DNA of 64,000 nucleotides from Rhynchopus sp. YZ270_cl-10. Its lineage: Eukaryota > Euglenozoa > Diplonemea > Diplonemida > Diplonemidae. Position 1 is the first letter of the stretch, and each line of letters opens with the position of its first letter. The position numbers and the translations under genes are program-made. Location of the stretch: positions 62,001 through 126,000 of the forward strand of contig OZ037842.1 of the NCBI GenBank assembly GCA_964035575.1. Direction: 5' to 3'. The notes beneath the pieces were generated by a model. That model saw nothing but the letters and a program-made list of their open reading frames with translations. It had not been told where the DNA came from and did not search any database. Below are positions 41,099 to 51,270 of the stretch, piece after piece.

Positions 41099-44000
41099 TC
41101 AAACGGTAAGCTGTGCACCGGACCTTCTTGGTGGTGGCATTGACTGTCCGGTGAGCTCTAGTTCGGGTGACTTGTCTTCCTGCATGGCGCTGTAGTGGTA
41201 TGAGGTCTTCTTCTTTGCGCGGAGGAGCACCACGAAGACAATACCGAGGACGACAGTAACTATGCCCGCAACGATGATGATGAGCAGCACTGAGCTGCCG
41301 CTGCCCTCCCCTGGCGGAGGTGTCCCTGCTGCGTGTGCATTGCACATCCCTGCAGCAGACCACACACACGACGGACTCTGTGCACACGACGACGTGTCAT
41401 TGTTCGTGCGGCACTTCACCTGATCCATGCTCACCTCACACTCCGTCCCCGACCACTTGCACTCCACCTGCACCGCACATTCGCCTTCGGGGAAATCTGC
41501 ACATTGTGGTACGGGTGTGTTCGTGTTCATGGAGGTTGGGCTGTTGGTAGGAAACACAGCCTGCGCCTCGTAACAACCCTGCACTGCGTGGTGTGTGCAG
41601 TACGACAGACCTGCACACGCTGTTTCAGAGGTGACGGATGTGCAGGCACGTCTGCACGACGTCTGTCCGTGGGGGGTGTGGAGGGTGCACTCCGTGCTGT
41701 TGCATCTCTCCTGTGTAAGTGTGTCGCACACACTGCGGCATGTGGCCTCCTGCATCATGCAGTTCGTTGCAGCTCTGCATTCCTGTGATGCAAGACGTTC
41801 GCATAAGCCTGTCTCGCGCGGTCCTGTCACTGTGGTGGGCGCCTCAGACGACACCCCTGTTGTGTTGGGGTACACAGGCACTGCGGTAGACATGTTCACC
41901 GCAGCGGGCGAGGTGGATGCAAGCGGTGCGTCAGTGGCAGGAACGTCGGACGTGAGCGGCAGCTCCGTCACCAATATGGGCGTGACAGTTAGAGGTGGTT
42001 GCGTGTCAGGAGCGTCAGATACGGAGCCAGGTGGCGGTGCGGTCTTTGACTTGCAGACCTGCGCATCTGTGTCCCATACACACGCATGGGAAGGTGTGTT
42101 ATCACAGTATATCTTGTCAGTCAACTCAGAGCACTCAAGATAGGTGCATACACCACCGACGGCCTTGCAGAAGCTGTTCCAGTTGCACTCAACCGCCTGC
42201 ATCGTTGGGCAGTCAGTTGGTACCTCCGAACTGCCATCGCACCAGGTGGACGTTTTGTAAGGTGGTGTCTGATAATACGACGAACATCTCCTTTTACATT
42301 TGCCATCAAATATTTCTGACACAACACACTGGTCGCTGTTTGCGTTGCACGTGTCCGCATCCATTCCACCACAGATACTGTCACAGCCAGATCCGGTTGG
42401 CTTGCAGTTGTCGTAGCTGTCACAGGGGCTCACATAACTACAGCTCATCCCTGTGACCAACCCAGGTGGAGAAGGCGTGGGCGGTGCAGGCGTCGGCGGT
42501 GGATATGTTGCAGATGCGGGCGTAAAAGGGACATCTGTTTTAGGTGCGTCTGTTGTAGGTACGTCTGTTGGGGTATGTGTTGGGAGTGCTGTCGTGGGTG
42601 GTTGAGTGGCAGGAGCGACAGATGTTGCCTTTGTCTTGCAGACCTGAGTGTCTGTGTCCCATACACACGCGTGGGAAGGTGTGTTCTCACAGTAGAACTC
42701 GTCCGTCAACTCAGAGCACTCAAGATATGTGCACGCATTGCCTTCAGTCTTACAATAGCTGTTGTAGAGGCACGTAAAAGAAGACATCGTTGGGCAGTCA
42801 GTTGGCTGCTCCAGACTGCCGTCACACCGGGTCGATAGTTTGTACACTGTCCCGTCAGTGACCGACGCACAGCTTCTCTTGCAGACACCCTCCGTTGTCA
42901 CAACACACTGGTCGCTGTTTGCCTTGCATGTGGCAGTGTCCATCCCTTTGCAGATGCTTTCACAGACAGAGCCTTGCTTGCAGTTGTCGTAGCCCACACA
43001 GCTTGTGTACGTGCACAGCCCCGTCGCAATGAGCCCAGGTGGGGAGGGTGTGCGTGGTGCGGGTGTGGGTGGTGGATACGTCTGCGGTGCATCTGTTGCA
43101 GGTACGTCTGTTGCAGGTGCGTCTGTTGGGGTGTATGTTGGGAGTGCTGTCGTGGGTGGTTGCGTGGCAGGAGCGACAGATATCGCCTTTGTCTTGCAGA
43201 CCTGAGTGTCTGTGTCCCATACACACACGTGGGAAGGTGTGTTATCACAGTATATCTTGTCAGTCAACTCAGAGCACTCAAGATAGGTGCATACACCACC
43301 GACGGCCTTGCAGAAGCTGTTCCAGTTGCACTCAACCGCCTGCATCGTTGGGCAGTCAGTTGGTACCTCCGAACTGCCATCGCACCAGGTGGACGTTTTG
43401 TAAGGTGGTGTCTGATAATACGACGAACATCTCCTTTTACATTTGCCATCAAATATTTCTGACACAACACACTGGTCGCTGTTTGCGTTGCACGTGGCCG
43501 CATCCATTCCACCACAGATACTGTCACAGCCAGATCCGGTTGGCTTGCAGTTGTCGTAGCTGTCACAGGGGCTCACATAACTACAGCTCATCCCTGTGAC
43601 CAACCCAGGTGGAGAAGGCGTGGGCGGTGCAGGCGTCGGCGGTGGATATGTTGCAGGTGCGGGCGTAAAAGGGACATCTGTTTTAGGTACGTCTGTTGTA
43701 GGTACGTCTGTTGGGGTATGTGTTGGGAGTGCTGTCGTGGGTGGTTGAGTGGCAGGAGCGACAGATATCGCCTTTGTCTTGCAGACCTGAGTGTCTGTGT
43801 CCCATACACACGCATGGGAAGGTGTGTTATCACAGTATATCTTGTCAGTCAACTCAGAGCACTCAAGATAGGTGCATACACCACCGACGGCCTTGCAGAA
43901 GCTGTTCCAGTTGCACTCAACCGCCTGCATCGTTGGGCAGTCAGTTGGTACCTCCGAACTGCCATCGCACCAGGTGGACGTTTTGTAAGGTGGTGTCTGA

Positions 44001-44908
44001 TAATACGACGAACATCTCCTTTTACATTTGCCATCAAATATTTCTGACACAACACACTGGTCGCTGTTTGCGTTGCACGTGTCCGCATCCATTCCACCAC
44101 AGATACTGTCACAGCCAGATCCGGTTGGCTTGCAGTTGTCGTAGCTGTCACAGGGGCTCACATAACTACAGCTCATCCCTGTGACCAACCCAGGTGGAGA
44201 AGGCGTGGGCGGTGCAGGCGTCGGCGGTGGATATGTTGCAGGTGTGGGCGTAAAAGGGACATCTGTTGTAGGTACGTCTGTTGGGGTGTATGTTGGGAGT
44301 GCTGTCGTGGGTGGTTGCGTGGCAGGAGCGACAGATATCGCCTTTGTCTTGCAGACCTGAGTGTCTGTGTCCCATACACACGCGTGGGAAGGTGTGTTCT
44401 CACAGTAGAACTCGTCCGTCAACTCAGAGCACTCAAGATATGTGCACGCATTGCCTTCAGTCTTACAATAGCTGTTGTAGAGGCACGTAAAAGAAGACAT
44501 CGTTGGGCAGTCAGTTGGCTGCTCCAGACTGCCGTCACACCGGGTCGATAGTTTGTACACTGTCCCGTCAGTGACCGACGCACAGCTTCTCTTGCAGACA
44601 CCCTCCGTTGTCACAACACACTGGTCGCTGTTTGCCTTGCATGTGGCAGTGTCCATCCCTTTGCAGATGCTTTCACAGACAGAGCCTTGCTTGCAGTTGT
44701 CGTAGCCCACACAGCTTGTGTACGTGCACAGCCCCGTCGCAATGAGCCCAGGTGGGGAGGGTGTGCGTGGTGCGGGTGTGGGTGGTGGATACGTCTGCGG
44801 TGCATCTGTTGCAGGTACGGGTGTACTTGTCGCTGTTGAAGGTGCAAGAAGACTGAGAGCGAACGCCACTGTGAATAGAACTGTTGATTGAAACATAATG
44901 TCGGGCAT
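41099..44908 (-). CDS. Cys-rich repeat single-pass membrane protein, 1269 aa
   Basis: ATG at 44908 (a second, in frame, at 44896) to TGA. Signal peptide ending near SLLAPSTA, a short Pro/Thr linker, then five Cys-rich modules of about 140-190 residues in the order A-B-B-A-B. Each begins PTPSPPGL and ends CVWDTDTQVCKTK; type A has CTYTSCVGYDNCKQGSVC, type B CSYVSPCDSYDNCKPTGSGC. TYPPPTPAP and ATQPPTTALPT linkers separate them. A different Cys-rich domain follows (about 1040-1180), then a transmembrane helix (about 1200-1222, VLLIIIVAGIVTVVLGIVFV) and a 40-residue tail. The even number of cysteines points to an extracellular, disulphide-bonded protein. I do not recognise the module. Its Pro/Thr linkers and tail resemble those of the neighbouring DOMON proteins. 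Confidence 0.85.
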   Translation of the reverse strand: MPDIMFQSTVLFTVAFALSLLAPSTATSTPVPATDAPQTYPPPTPAPRTPSPPGLIATGLCTYTSCVGYDNCKQGSVCESICKGMDTATCKANSDQCVVTTEGVCKRSCASVTDGTVYKLSTRCDGSLEQPTDCPTMSSFTCLYNSYCKTEGNACTYLECSELTDEFYCENTPSHACVWDTDTQVCKTKAISVAPATQPPTTALPTYTPTDVPTTDVPFTPTPATYPPPTPAPPTPSPPGLVTGMSCSYVSPCDSYDNCKPTGSGCDSICGGMDADTCNANSDQCVVSEIFDGKCKRRCSSYYQTPPYKTSTWCDGSSEVPTDCPTMQAVECNWNSFCKAVGGVCTYLECSELTDKIYCDNTPSHACVWDTDTQVCKTKAISVAPATQPPTTALPTHTPTDVPTTDVPKTDVPFTPAPATYPPPTPAPPTPSPPGLVTGMSCSYVSPCDSYDNCKPTGSGCDSICGGMDAATCNANSDQCVVSEIFDGKCKRRCSSYYQTPPYKTSTWCDGSSEVPTDCPTMQAVECNWNSFCKAVGGVCTYLECSELTDKIYCDNTPSHVCVWDTDTQVCKTKAISVAPATQPPTTALPTYTPTDAPATDVPATDAPQTYPPPTPAPRTPSPPGLIATGLCTYTSCVGYDNCKQGSVCESICKGMDTATCKANSDQCVVTTEGVCKRSCASVTDGTVYKLSTRCDGSLEQPTDCPTMSSFTCLYNSYCKTEGNACTYLECSELTDEFYCENTPSHACVWDTDTQVCKTKATSVAPATQPPTTALPTHTPTDVPTTDAPKTDVPFTPASATYPPPTPAPPTPSPPGLVTGMSCSYVSPCDSYDNCKPTGSGCDSICGGMDADTCNANSDQCVVSEIFDGKCKRRCSSYYQTPPYKTSTWCDGSSEVPTDCPTMQAVECNWNSFCKAVGGVCTYLECSELTDKIYCDNTPSHACVWDTDAQVCKSKTAPPPGSVSDAPDTQPPLTVTPILVTELPLTSDVPATDAPLASTSPAAVNMSTAVPVYPNTTGVSSEAPTTVTGPRETGLCERLASQECRAATNCMMQEATCRSVCDTLTQERCNSTECTLHTPHGQTSCRRACTSVTSETACAGLSYCTHHAVQGCYEAQAVFPTNSPTSMNTNTPVPQCADFPEGECAVQVECKWSGTECEVSMDQVKCRTNNDTSSCAQSPSCVWSAAGMCNAHAAGTPPPGEGSGSSVLLIIIVAGIVTVVLGIVFVVLLRAKKKTSYHYSAMQEDKSPELELTGQSMPPPRRSGAQLTV
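42060..44760. repeat. In-frame A-B-B-A-B module repeats
   Basis: B modules at about 42060-42460, 43200-43600 and 43790-44190 are almost identical in DNA; A modules at about 42640-43030 and 44350-44760 likewise. The layout fits duplication of an A-B pair plus an extra B. Confidence 0.85.
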
Positions 44909-46001
44909 TTCCGAAGACCTGTTCGTTTTAAGACAAGGGTGGGGGACTCAGGGGTTTCCATTAGGACCAATCGTGGGAAGAGCAAAAAATGCTCGAGCCT
45001 CGTTGCTCTTGCCAGCAAATATATATTTCGATTTCTCACATATAGTACCGAGTCTCAAATCCTGTGGTAATGTGGATCCCAAACCCCTGATGTACCAGTC
45101 GATGTGGTGAAGTAAAAAAGGAGAAAAAGGGGGAGGTTCTTTTAGTTCTTTCGGTATGCTCTGCACTGCTCCACATATCCAGAAAAACGCTCTCAAGAAA
45201 GTTCCTCCACTGAAGCTTAGCACACAAGTAGTGACCACAGTGCAACCCTATATGCTTTACTGTGTTAAGTGAAAAACGCAGGCAGAAGTTCTTTTAGCCC
45301 TTTGCATTGCACTGTGTGGGGCTGTGTGTTTTAAAAGCAGGTAGGGCACGATGCAGTGTGCGTGTTTGGGTAAGGGATCCCAAAAGGGGCAGACGGGCCA
45401 GGAAAAAGATAGGAATGTGAAAAAAGAATCCCACAGCGAGGCAGAGAGAGTTGATGCGCAGCTCTGATAATTGGCAAAAAAGGGGGGATCTATGGTGCTT
45501 CCCGGGGGATATGCATTTCACAAATTTTCTATTTGTTTCCGTTCGGAAGGGCAGCAAATGTTAAAGATAATATTTTCAATCGAAAGATGGAGTTTCTGTC
45601 CACCAGCGTCGTCTCCTCTTTGAAAAATATTTTGTTTTGCAAAAAGTAGGGTGCAAAAAAAATGAAGAAAGCAGCAAAAATATCAAGAACACTGTTCTTT
45701 GTTTCTCCAAAAAAAAAAAAAAGAAAGAAAGCAACTAAAAAGAAAAAAGGCAACTGGAGAGTATGCCAAAAAAAAAAAGAGGTTTATGGGGAGACCGATG
45801 ACCACGCTCACTGCATGAGATTCTGTTCTTACAACCCTGCACCAACAAAGTAGGTGTACGAGGCTTGTCTCTGCACCTTTGAGCATGCTTTTTGACACTG
45901 GAAAGATTGGCACCGCGCACACAGGGGTCAACAGTAAAGAACAGAAGTTGTTGAGTGCTGCGTGGGAGCCAACCGGACACCCTTCTACTTTATCGAATAA
46001 T
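44909..46001. other. Intergenic, no gene seen
   Basis: 5' flank of the Cys-rich gene, then A-rich DNA. From about 45910 it is homologous to 37290 onwards (CACACAGGGGTCAACAG and CCTTCTACTTTATCGAA). Confidence 0.45.
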
Positions 46002-46163
46002 TTGACTTGAAATACAAAAAAAACAAAAGCCCTCCCGTGACAGTGTACCTTGGTACATGACCGGAATGCACCAAAAAAGAAAAGTTTATGCAACGATATT
46101 CCTCTTGCACACTCAAAAGAAGTTGACTTGAAATACAACAACCCTCTCGTGACAGTGTACCCA
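46002..46163 (+). repeat. Two fragments of the 52497 repeat family
   Basis: GACTTGAAATACAAA..CCTCCCGTGACAGTGTACC at 46002-46055, continuing TTGGTACATGACC, and again GACTTGAAATACAACAACCC at 46124-46163. Confidence 0.6.
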
Positions 46164-46361
46164 AAGAAGCAAAGAATGTCACGAACCTCCAAAAAAACCC
46201 TTGACAAATAAGGGTACAAGATGGCCACGGGCACATTTTACTTTTTGAAAATGTGACGTTGGGTACAAAACGCATCTTTACAGGTGTGTACACCTAAAAG
46301 GGCATTTTGTTGAGATGGAACAGAACACGAAGATGTTGAAAAATACAAAAAAAAATACAAT

Positions 46362-46431
46362 ACAGGGAGGTATGCTATATGATGAGGTGGCAAGGCGCTG
46401 CCCGACGAGAAGAAAACGCTGGTTTTATCCA
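46362..46431. ncRNA. 70-bp conserved block, copy 2 (function unknown)
   Basis: Identical to 37704-37773, at the equivalent place downstream of the paralogous gene. A second shared word, ACACAGGGTTTCCGTA, lies just to the right in both copies. Confidence 0.4.
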
Positions 46432-47191
46432 AAAAAAAAACATGTTACACAGGGTTTCCGTAAAATAACTATGTATTGGGGTGATATAAAGTAGCACTTT
46501 AATCGACCGTGCGTTGGTTTTCCTGAGCATGATTTAACTGGCGAGGAACTAAGCGAGGCCAGTTATAGTTAGAGGGTTTTCTTGCCCCGAGCGCGAGGGC
46601 AGTATTAGCATGCGAGGAAAAGCACACAGTCAAGCGAAAGGCTAATTTTATTAGAGTGGAGTAAGTAGTCATGCAGTGAACCTTTAGTCATCAATTTAGA
46701 GTTTAGTCGAATAAAGTGTTTTTTTTTTTTTTTTTTTTTACGTCACAGCGTGAAATAAAGAGGAGCTACATTTTTTTTACACCCCACTATCACCCCACTC
46801 TAAATTGCATGGCTTATGTTACCCGCTCCAATCCACTCCAATAATATATGATACCGGGAGTACTTCTTTACAAAGTAAAAATTTGAGTAAAAAAAACACT
46901 TCTGACACGCCATTTTCCGTAATTGTAGGATTGTTGGTCGCCATCCAAAAGCTCTTTAACCACATTTTTACAACACCCCCCTCTGACCCAAAAAGCGTAA
47001 AAAAGCATTCGAAAAAAAAAACAAGCATTTTTTGGGTTCAATAAACGCTAGGCTTTTTTTTTCTCTTCGGATATTTGCTTATTTCTTTCAGCCTCATCTA
47101 TTTTCACTTTTCAGTTCTTTAAATTGATATAATCTTTAGTCACGTTTACAACCCCCCTGCCCTCCTCTCCACTTATTCACCGCTCACCTTT
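46432..47191. other. 3' flank of the next gene, no other gene seen
   Basis: Contains a poly(T) run (about 46720-46739). From 47060 it aligns with the 3' flank of the paralogue (GCCTCATCTATTTT, CAGTTCTT, CACCTTTCTATA). Confidence 0.45.
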
Positions 47192-48292
47192 CTATATCAC
47201 CTGCGTCATCATCACGGGGTTTGTTCGAGGTGCACCACTACCACCACGGTTCAAGGGGCGGAAGGGAGACGCTGTGTTTTGCTCGGTCATCTGCACGTTG
47301 TCGTACCTGGGTGTTGGCTTGTCTGCGTAGAAGTTGTGTCCTGACTCAAGCTCTTGCGCAAAGATGTCATCCCCTTTGAGAGCCTCTGCAAACATCTCAT
47401 AGCCCTGTGCGTCTCTTCTCTTGATCATGAAGAAGACAGCACCAACCACAAGCAACACAAACACCACAGCACCAACAACAATGCCCGCCAAGGCACCTCC
47501 AGACAGCCCGTCATCATCCTCCTCGTCTGCCGCGCCTGCAGCCTCCACAGTACACTGCTCCACAGAAAAGTCGTTCCGCAAAAGCACGGCCTCGCTATGC
47601 CCTGTCCACGTGTCCAGCGCAGTGCCCTCTCCTGTCGCGTATGCAACGTCCCAAGACCCAGAGCCCAGCGAATATGAGTTGTCTGCAACGTCAAATGGTC
47701 GGATGTACTCGAAGGTGCGTTTCCCGTTCTCAGTTTTCAAGGTGAGAAGGAACATCTGCTGGGTGGGGGCTGCAGAGGGCATGGTGTTTCCTGTTGCAAT
47801 GGATGTCTGGTAGGCAGTCGTGGTGGTCGTGTCGGAGGCGACAATCTCGAGGCCGGTCATCATGCCTTCAGGGACGACGCCGGCGGGGCGGAGACCGACT
47901 GCAGCCCAGCGTGGCGTGGTGGCGTCCATTTCTATGCGGATCATGAGGGCTGCCTCACCACTCGCAGTCAGATCACTGCTTGGGGAGTAGCGTCCCACCT
48001 GGTAGGACACTGCGATGTACGTCGTGTTGAACAGGGTTGCAGTGGTCGTGGTGTCGCACGGCGCAAAGAAGCGGTTCGAAGAAAGCCCAGCAGGAGGAAG
48101 TGGCTGCGGGGTGGTGGGTGCAGATGTGGCTGGTACAGTGGTCGCAGGTGCTTCAGTCTCATTAGCCGCAGCAAGCACACTCCCGTCCTCACGGTAACTG
48201 TCATAGTTGTGTACATGCGCGTCACGTTCTTGTGCTGTGCACGCAGCACAGAGTGCGCACAGCAGAACCGCCAACATGAATCCTGACGCCAT
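47192..48292 (-). CDS. DOMON-like single-pass membrane protein, 366 aa (paralogue of 38112-39146)
   Basis: ATG at 48292, TAG stop. It has the same parts as its paralogue: signal peptide MASGFMLAVLLCALCAACTA, a DOMON-like domain with YIAVSYQVGRYSPSSDL and GSWDVAYATGEG, the EEDDD linker, a transmembrane helix GALAGIVVGAVVFVLLVVGA, and a tail with YEMF and FRPLNRGG. It differs by a 20-residue Thr/Pro insert after the signal peptide (TTVPATSAPTTPQPLPPAG) and by a changed tail (KGDDIFAQELESGHNFYADK). The DNA from 47430 to 48080 is nearly identical to 38350-39000. The Thr/Pro insert is a short form of the stalk seen in the giant DOMON proteins. Confidence 0.86.
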   Translation of the reverse strand: MASGFMLAVLLCALCAACTAQERDAHVHNYDSYREDGSVLAAANETEAPATTVPATSAPTTPQPLPPAGLSSNRFFAPCDTTTTATLFNTTYIAVSYQVGRYSPSSDLTASGEAALMIRIEMDATTPRWAAVGLRPAGVVPEGMMTGLEIVASDTTTTTAYQTSIATGNTMPSAAPTQQMFLLTLKTENGKRTFEYIRPFDVADNSYSLGSGSWDVAYATGEGTALDTWTGHSEAVLLRNDFSVEQCTVEAAGAADEEDDDGLSGGALAGIVVGAVVFVLLVVGAVFFMIKRRDAQGYEMFAEALKGDDIFAQELESGHNFYADKPTPRYDNVQMTEQNTASPFRPLNRGGSGAPRTNPVMMTQVI

Positions 48293-49007
48293 GTGGGTGT
48301 TTGGTTGAGAAAGGAATGTGTGGGGGGGAACGGGCCTGGATGGTGGTGATATGAGTAGTGTGAATAAGTTTCATGTCAAATATCATCGATCAAACCCTAT
48401 TTCTTCAGAAGATGAGTTAGGTGCTCATATGGTCCGGTTCGTGTTGGGCGAAACCCGACCGCAGAAGCAGAGAGAATGGTGCTCCCTCTGCACGCCACAG
48501 GGACAACGAGGCTCTACAAAGGGTGGCGGTGGTTGGGAGCGAGGTTTTCAGTTGCGTAAACAGGCAAGAGGCTAATGCTTTTCTGAAGCTGGCATCACAG
48601 ACGACGTATCACCACATCGGAGGAACGCGGAACATGGACGAAGAAACATGACCCAACATCGACCCCACTAACCACATCGATTATTGAAAGTGACCACCTT
48701 GCCATGCAAGAAATTAGCCCATTCTTCAACCAAGAAAGCACACTGGATAGGTACGAACCAACTGCCGTCATCAACTACCAAGGACCGCCTCTGGCAGCTG
48801 GGCACTACAAAGTCGATAGACGGAAGGGGAATCTTGGTTTAACATTGATGCAGAAAAAACAACCAGGATGAAGACAGAGAGAGAGAGAGAGAGAGAGATG
48901 TAGAGGGATACAAGAAGAGGGCCGCCCATCGTTGTCTTTGTGTTTAAAAGCAAACAATACGAACCCAAAAGGGGAAAGGGTTCGGAAGTGGTAATACAAA
49001 GTGGCAG
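48293..49007. other. Intergenic, no gene seen
   Basis: Includes a (GA)n microsatellite at about 48877-48897; short open frames only. Confidence 0.4.
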
Positions 49008-49075
49008 CTGTTGATGCAGGCACCTCCGACTGACTTACATACGGTGTCAGCCATCCGGATGAAAGCACAACTCAC
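49008..49075. repeat. SINE-like dispersed repeat, copy 4
   Basis: TTGATGCAGGCACCTCCGAC to CATCCGGATGAAAGCACAA; truncated before the CCCTGCGGCC block. Confidence 0.7.
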
Positions 49076-49465
49076 AACTCTGAAAATATACAACAAAAAA
49101 TGGAGGCACAATGTCAAGCTGTGCCGTCTATATAAAAAGAAATCAAAATAAAGAGAGAAACGCTGCGGGGAAATGTGGGCACCTTTGCAGGCACGACCAG
49201 AGGAGGGGGTGTGTCAAAAGCGTCACAGAGCGTGGGGGAAAAAAAGAAGCGTTAGAAGCTGAACACTACGACTCTCGTGTTTGGTTACCTTGAAAAAAGG
49301 GGGAAGTAGGTAAGATGAACCTAAGCAGAGTCATGGGGAAGGGGCAGGGGCAGAGGGGTTCATAGGTGGAAAAATAAATACAGCACTCCAAATAAGTTTT
49401 GCTATTTTGGCGACGTTATTGGTCGCCAAAAATATTTGGATTACTGCAAAATGAACAAAACCTCA

Positions 49466-49500
49466 GATGACTATTACGCCTATTGAGTGTTTGCATCTGG
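49466..49500 (+). repeat. Internally deleted copy of the 52497 repeat
   Basis: GATGACTATTACGCCTATTG followed by AGTGTTTGCATCTGGG joins the first and last words of 52497-52665 with the middle missing. Confidence 0.5.
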
Positions 49501-49610
49501 GAAAACTAATTTCATATTCATTCCGTTCAAAGAAGAGAAAGCAGGGGAGGGGAAATCATCAACTGTGAAGAGAAAATCGAGAGAGAAAGAAGGAACAAGA
49601 AAGTTGGTGG

Positions 49611-49647
49611 GTAATGACGCTAAGCCTCGCGTTGCCAAGAATCACCA
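49611..49647 (+). repeat. TAAGC-hairpin motif, divergent
   Basis: GGTAATGACGCTAAGCCTCG then CGTTGCCAAGAATCACC. Confidence 0.45.
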
Positions 49648-49895
49648 GATTACTTCATTGCGCTTTCAAAAAACGCGAGAAACCACCAAAGAGAAAGCTG
49701 GAGGAATGCACCGCACTGCTGTGCTGCTGTGCTGTGCATCCTCAGATAAAGAAATATGAATGCAAATTCGATCTGCCGAAGTAGCCGCATGTAAGAAAGA
49801 AATGAAGATATCCGAAAGATGGCTTTCGAGTAAAAACGACTGCAGACAAGATCCGGTAAAAAAAAAACAAAAGAAAATATTTAGACATGAAAGTG

Positions 49896-50035
49896 AAGTT
49901 ATTAATGCGGGCACCTCCGACTGACCCACTTATGATGCCAGCCATCCGGATGAAAGCACAAGTACCCTGCGGCCAACAACAGAAGATGTAAAAAGGAAAC
50001 CTAATGACTGGCCCGTACCGTAAGAGAACGAGGGC
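49896..50035. repeat. SINE-like dispersed repeat, copy 5 (longest)
   Basis: From GTTATTAATGCGGGCACCTC through GATGCCAGCCATCCGGATG, AAAGCACAAGTACCCTGCGG and CCAACAACAGAAGATGTAAA to AATGACTGGCCCGTACCGT. It gives the fullest consensus, about 135 bp. No A or B box is convincing on either strand. Confidence 0.75.
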
Positions 50036-51196
50036 GGTTCACAACCGCTCGACAGCCGGCGGCCCACCTTCCGTTGAAGAGTTGTGAGCTTACAGGTACT
50101 GCAGTTCGCTGCACCCAACGCTTGATGCACGATAGTCTACACAAGAGAGCAGAAACCCAAAAACACAAAAAGGGGTGGGCGGGGGGGTCACAACATCTCT
50201 CTCTTGGCGCCCCATGCTGTACCGACAGTTGGGCCTCACCCTTTCTCTTAGGGATATACATGGACGTCCTTACAGGCAGCACACCGTAACCCAAAGGCGT
50301 GGCAGAGAGACTCCGTAGAGCGACTCTGGCCTGACCGCTGGTCATTTATGCTCCGGGTGCGAGCACCCATCATAGCATAGGGGGGCCAGCCTGACCCAGC
50401 ATTTATATACCCTGCCAGGGTGAACTTGCATAAAAGAGGGCAGGGGCGTTTAGACCCTGAGGACTAGGGGAAGTCCCGCATACCCCAACAGAAAGACAAA
50501 GGCTATGCACTGGTGATATAGGAGAGGCAGGGTTGCTGAAAAACAAAAAGACCCTGAAGGCACAAAAACGCCCCGCATACCCCTCCTCGCCTCCTGTTTT
50601 GTAATCTCTCAGGTAGGAGACATCGGTTCGAGCGGTCAACACCTTCATAGAGTTTCTGGAGGAACGGACCCCCGGGTGCAATTTAAGGTCCAGCCCAGGA
50701 CCATGAAATGTGCTTCGGTGACACGCACGTCTACTGTAGAATAAGAAAGCAAAGCTTGGTAGTGAAAGAAACTAAAAGGCGAATCTCTTCCCCGCGGAGC
50801 TCAAAGACAGTCTTTAATAGATGGAAGACACCACGAAAAACAGAAAGAAAAGAAACAGAAAACAGCAAACATCCTATATGTCATGACGTTATTAACACGT
50901 TACTTGAAACCTTAACACGTTATTAGGGGAACGCCATAACACATATTGTTTGAGCAAAATCGGGAAACCTGGGTAATTAAAATACGCTCGTGCCGTGAGC
51001 ACTTTACTAGGGAAGGAACAGGATCAGGGAGGGGGGGGTTGGGTTGGGTGGGAACCCGGCTGGTGGGTATGCCGGATCCCGTAATCTGTGGGTGGGGGGA
51101 AGGTGGCTTCGCAATAAAGTTAAAATAAAAGCAAAGTGAAAATGAACGCACTTCGAATGCCATACTGGACAGGATGCCATACAAACAAAAACAATG
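50036..51196. other. Intergenic, no gene recognised
   Basis: GC-richer than other spacers (50040-50700), with short open frames up to 114 codons and no recognisable domain. A TATATAAAT on the minus strand near 50400 precedes structured-looking DNA, but I cannot match it to a known RNA. Confidence 0.4.
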
Positions 51197-51236
51197 TCAT
51201 ATAAGATGCTATGAAGCCTCTCGTGCTAAGCTATGT
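51197..51236 (+). repeat. TAAGC-hairpin motif, divergent
   Basis: CATATAAGATGCTATGAAGC then CTCTCGTGCTAAGC; loop CTCTCGT conserved. Confidence 0.5.
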
Positions 51237-51270
51237 GCATAAAAACACCACACAGACACTATAAACGACA

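Noticed and set aside
41320-44551. Plus-strand Cys/His-rich frames opposite the Cys-rich gene
   Set aside because: They repeat with the modules and change with wobble positions of the minus-strand gene, so they are antisense shadows.
37487-46432. Conserved minus-strand peptide beginning DKTSVFFSSGSALPP at both 37774 and 46432
   Set aside because: No ATG in either copy, similarity ends with the 70-bp block, and the tails diverge; conservation at DNA level fits a non-coding element better.
50036-50410. Structured RNA gene (tRNA, 5S, SRP or U-snRNA) behind a TATATAAAT on the minus strand
   Set aside because: I found none of the conserved words of these RNAs; too weak to call.
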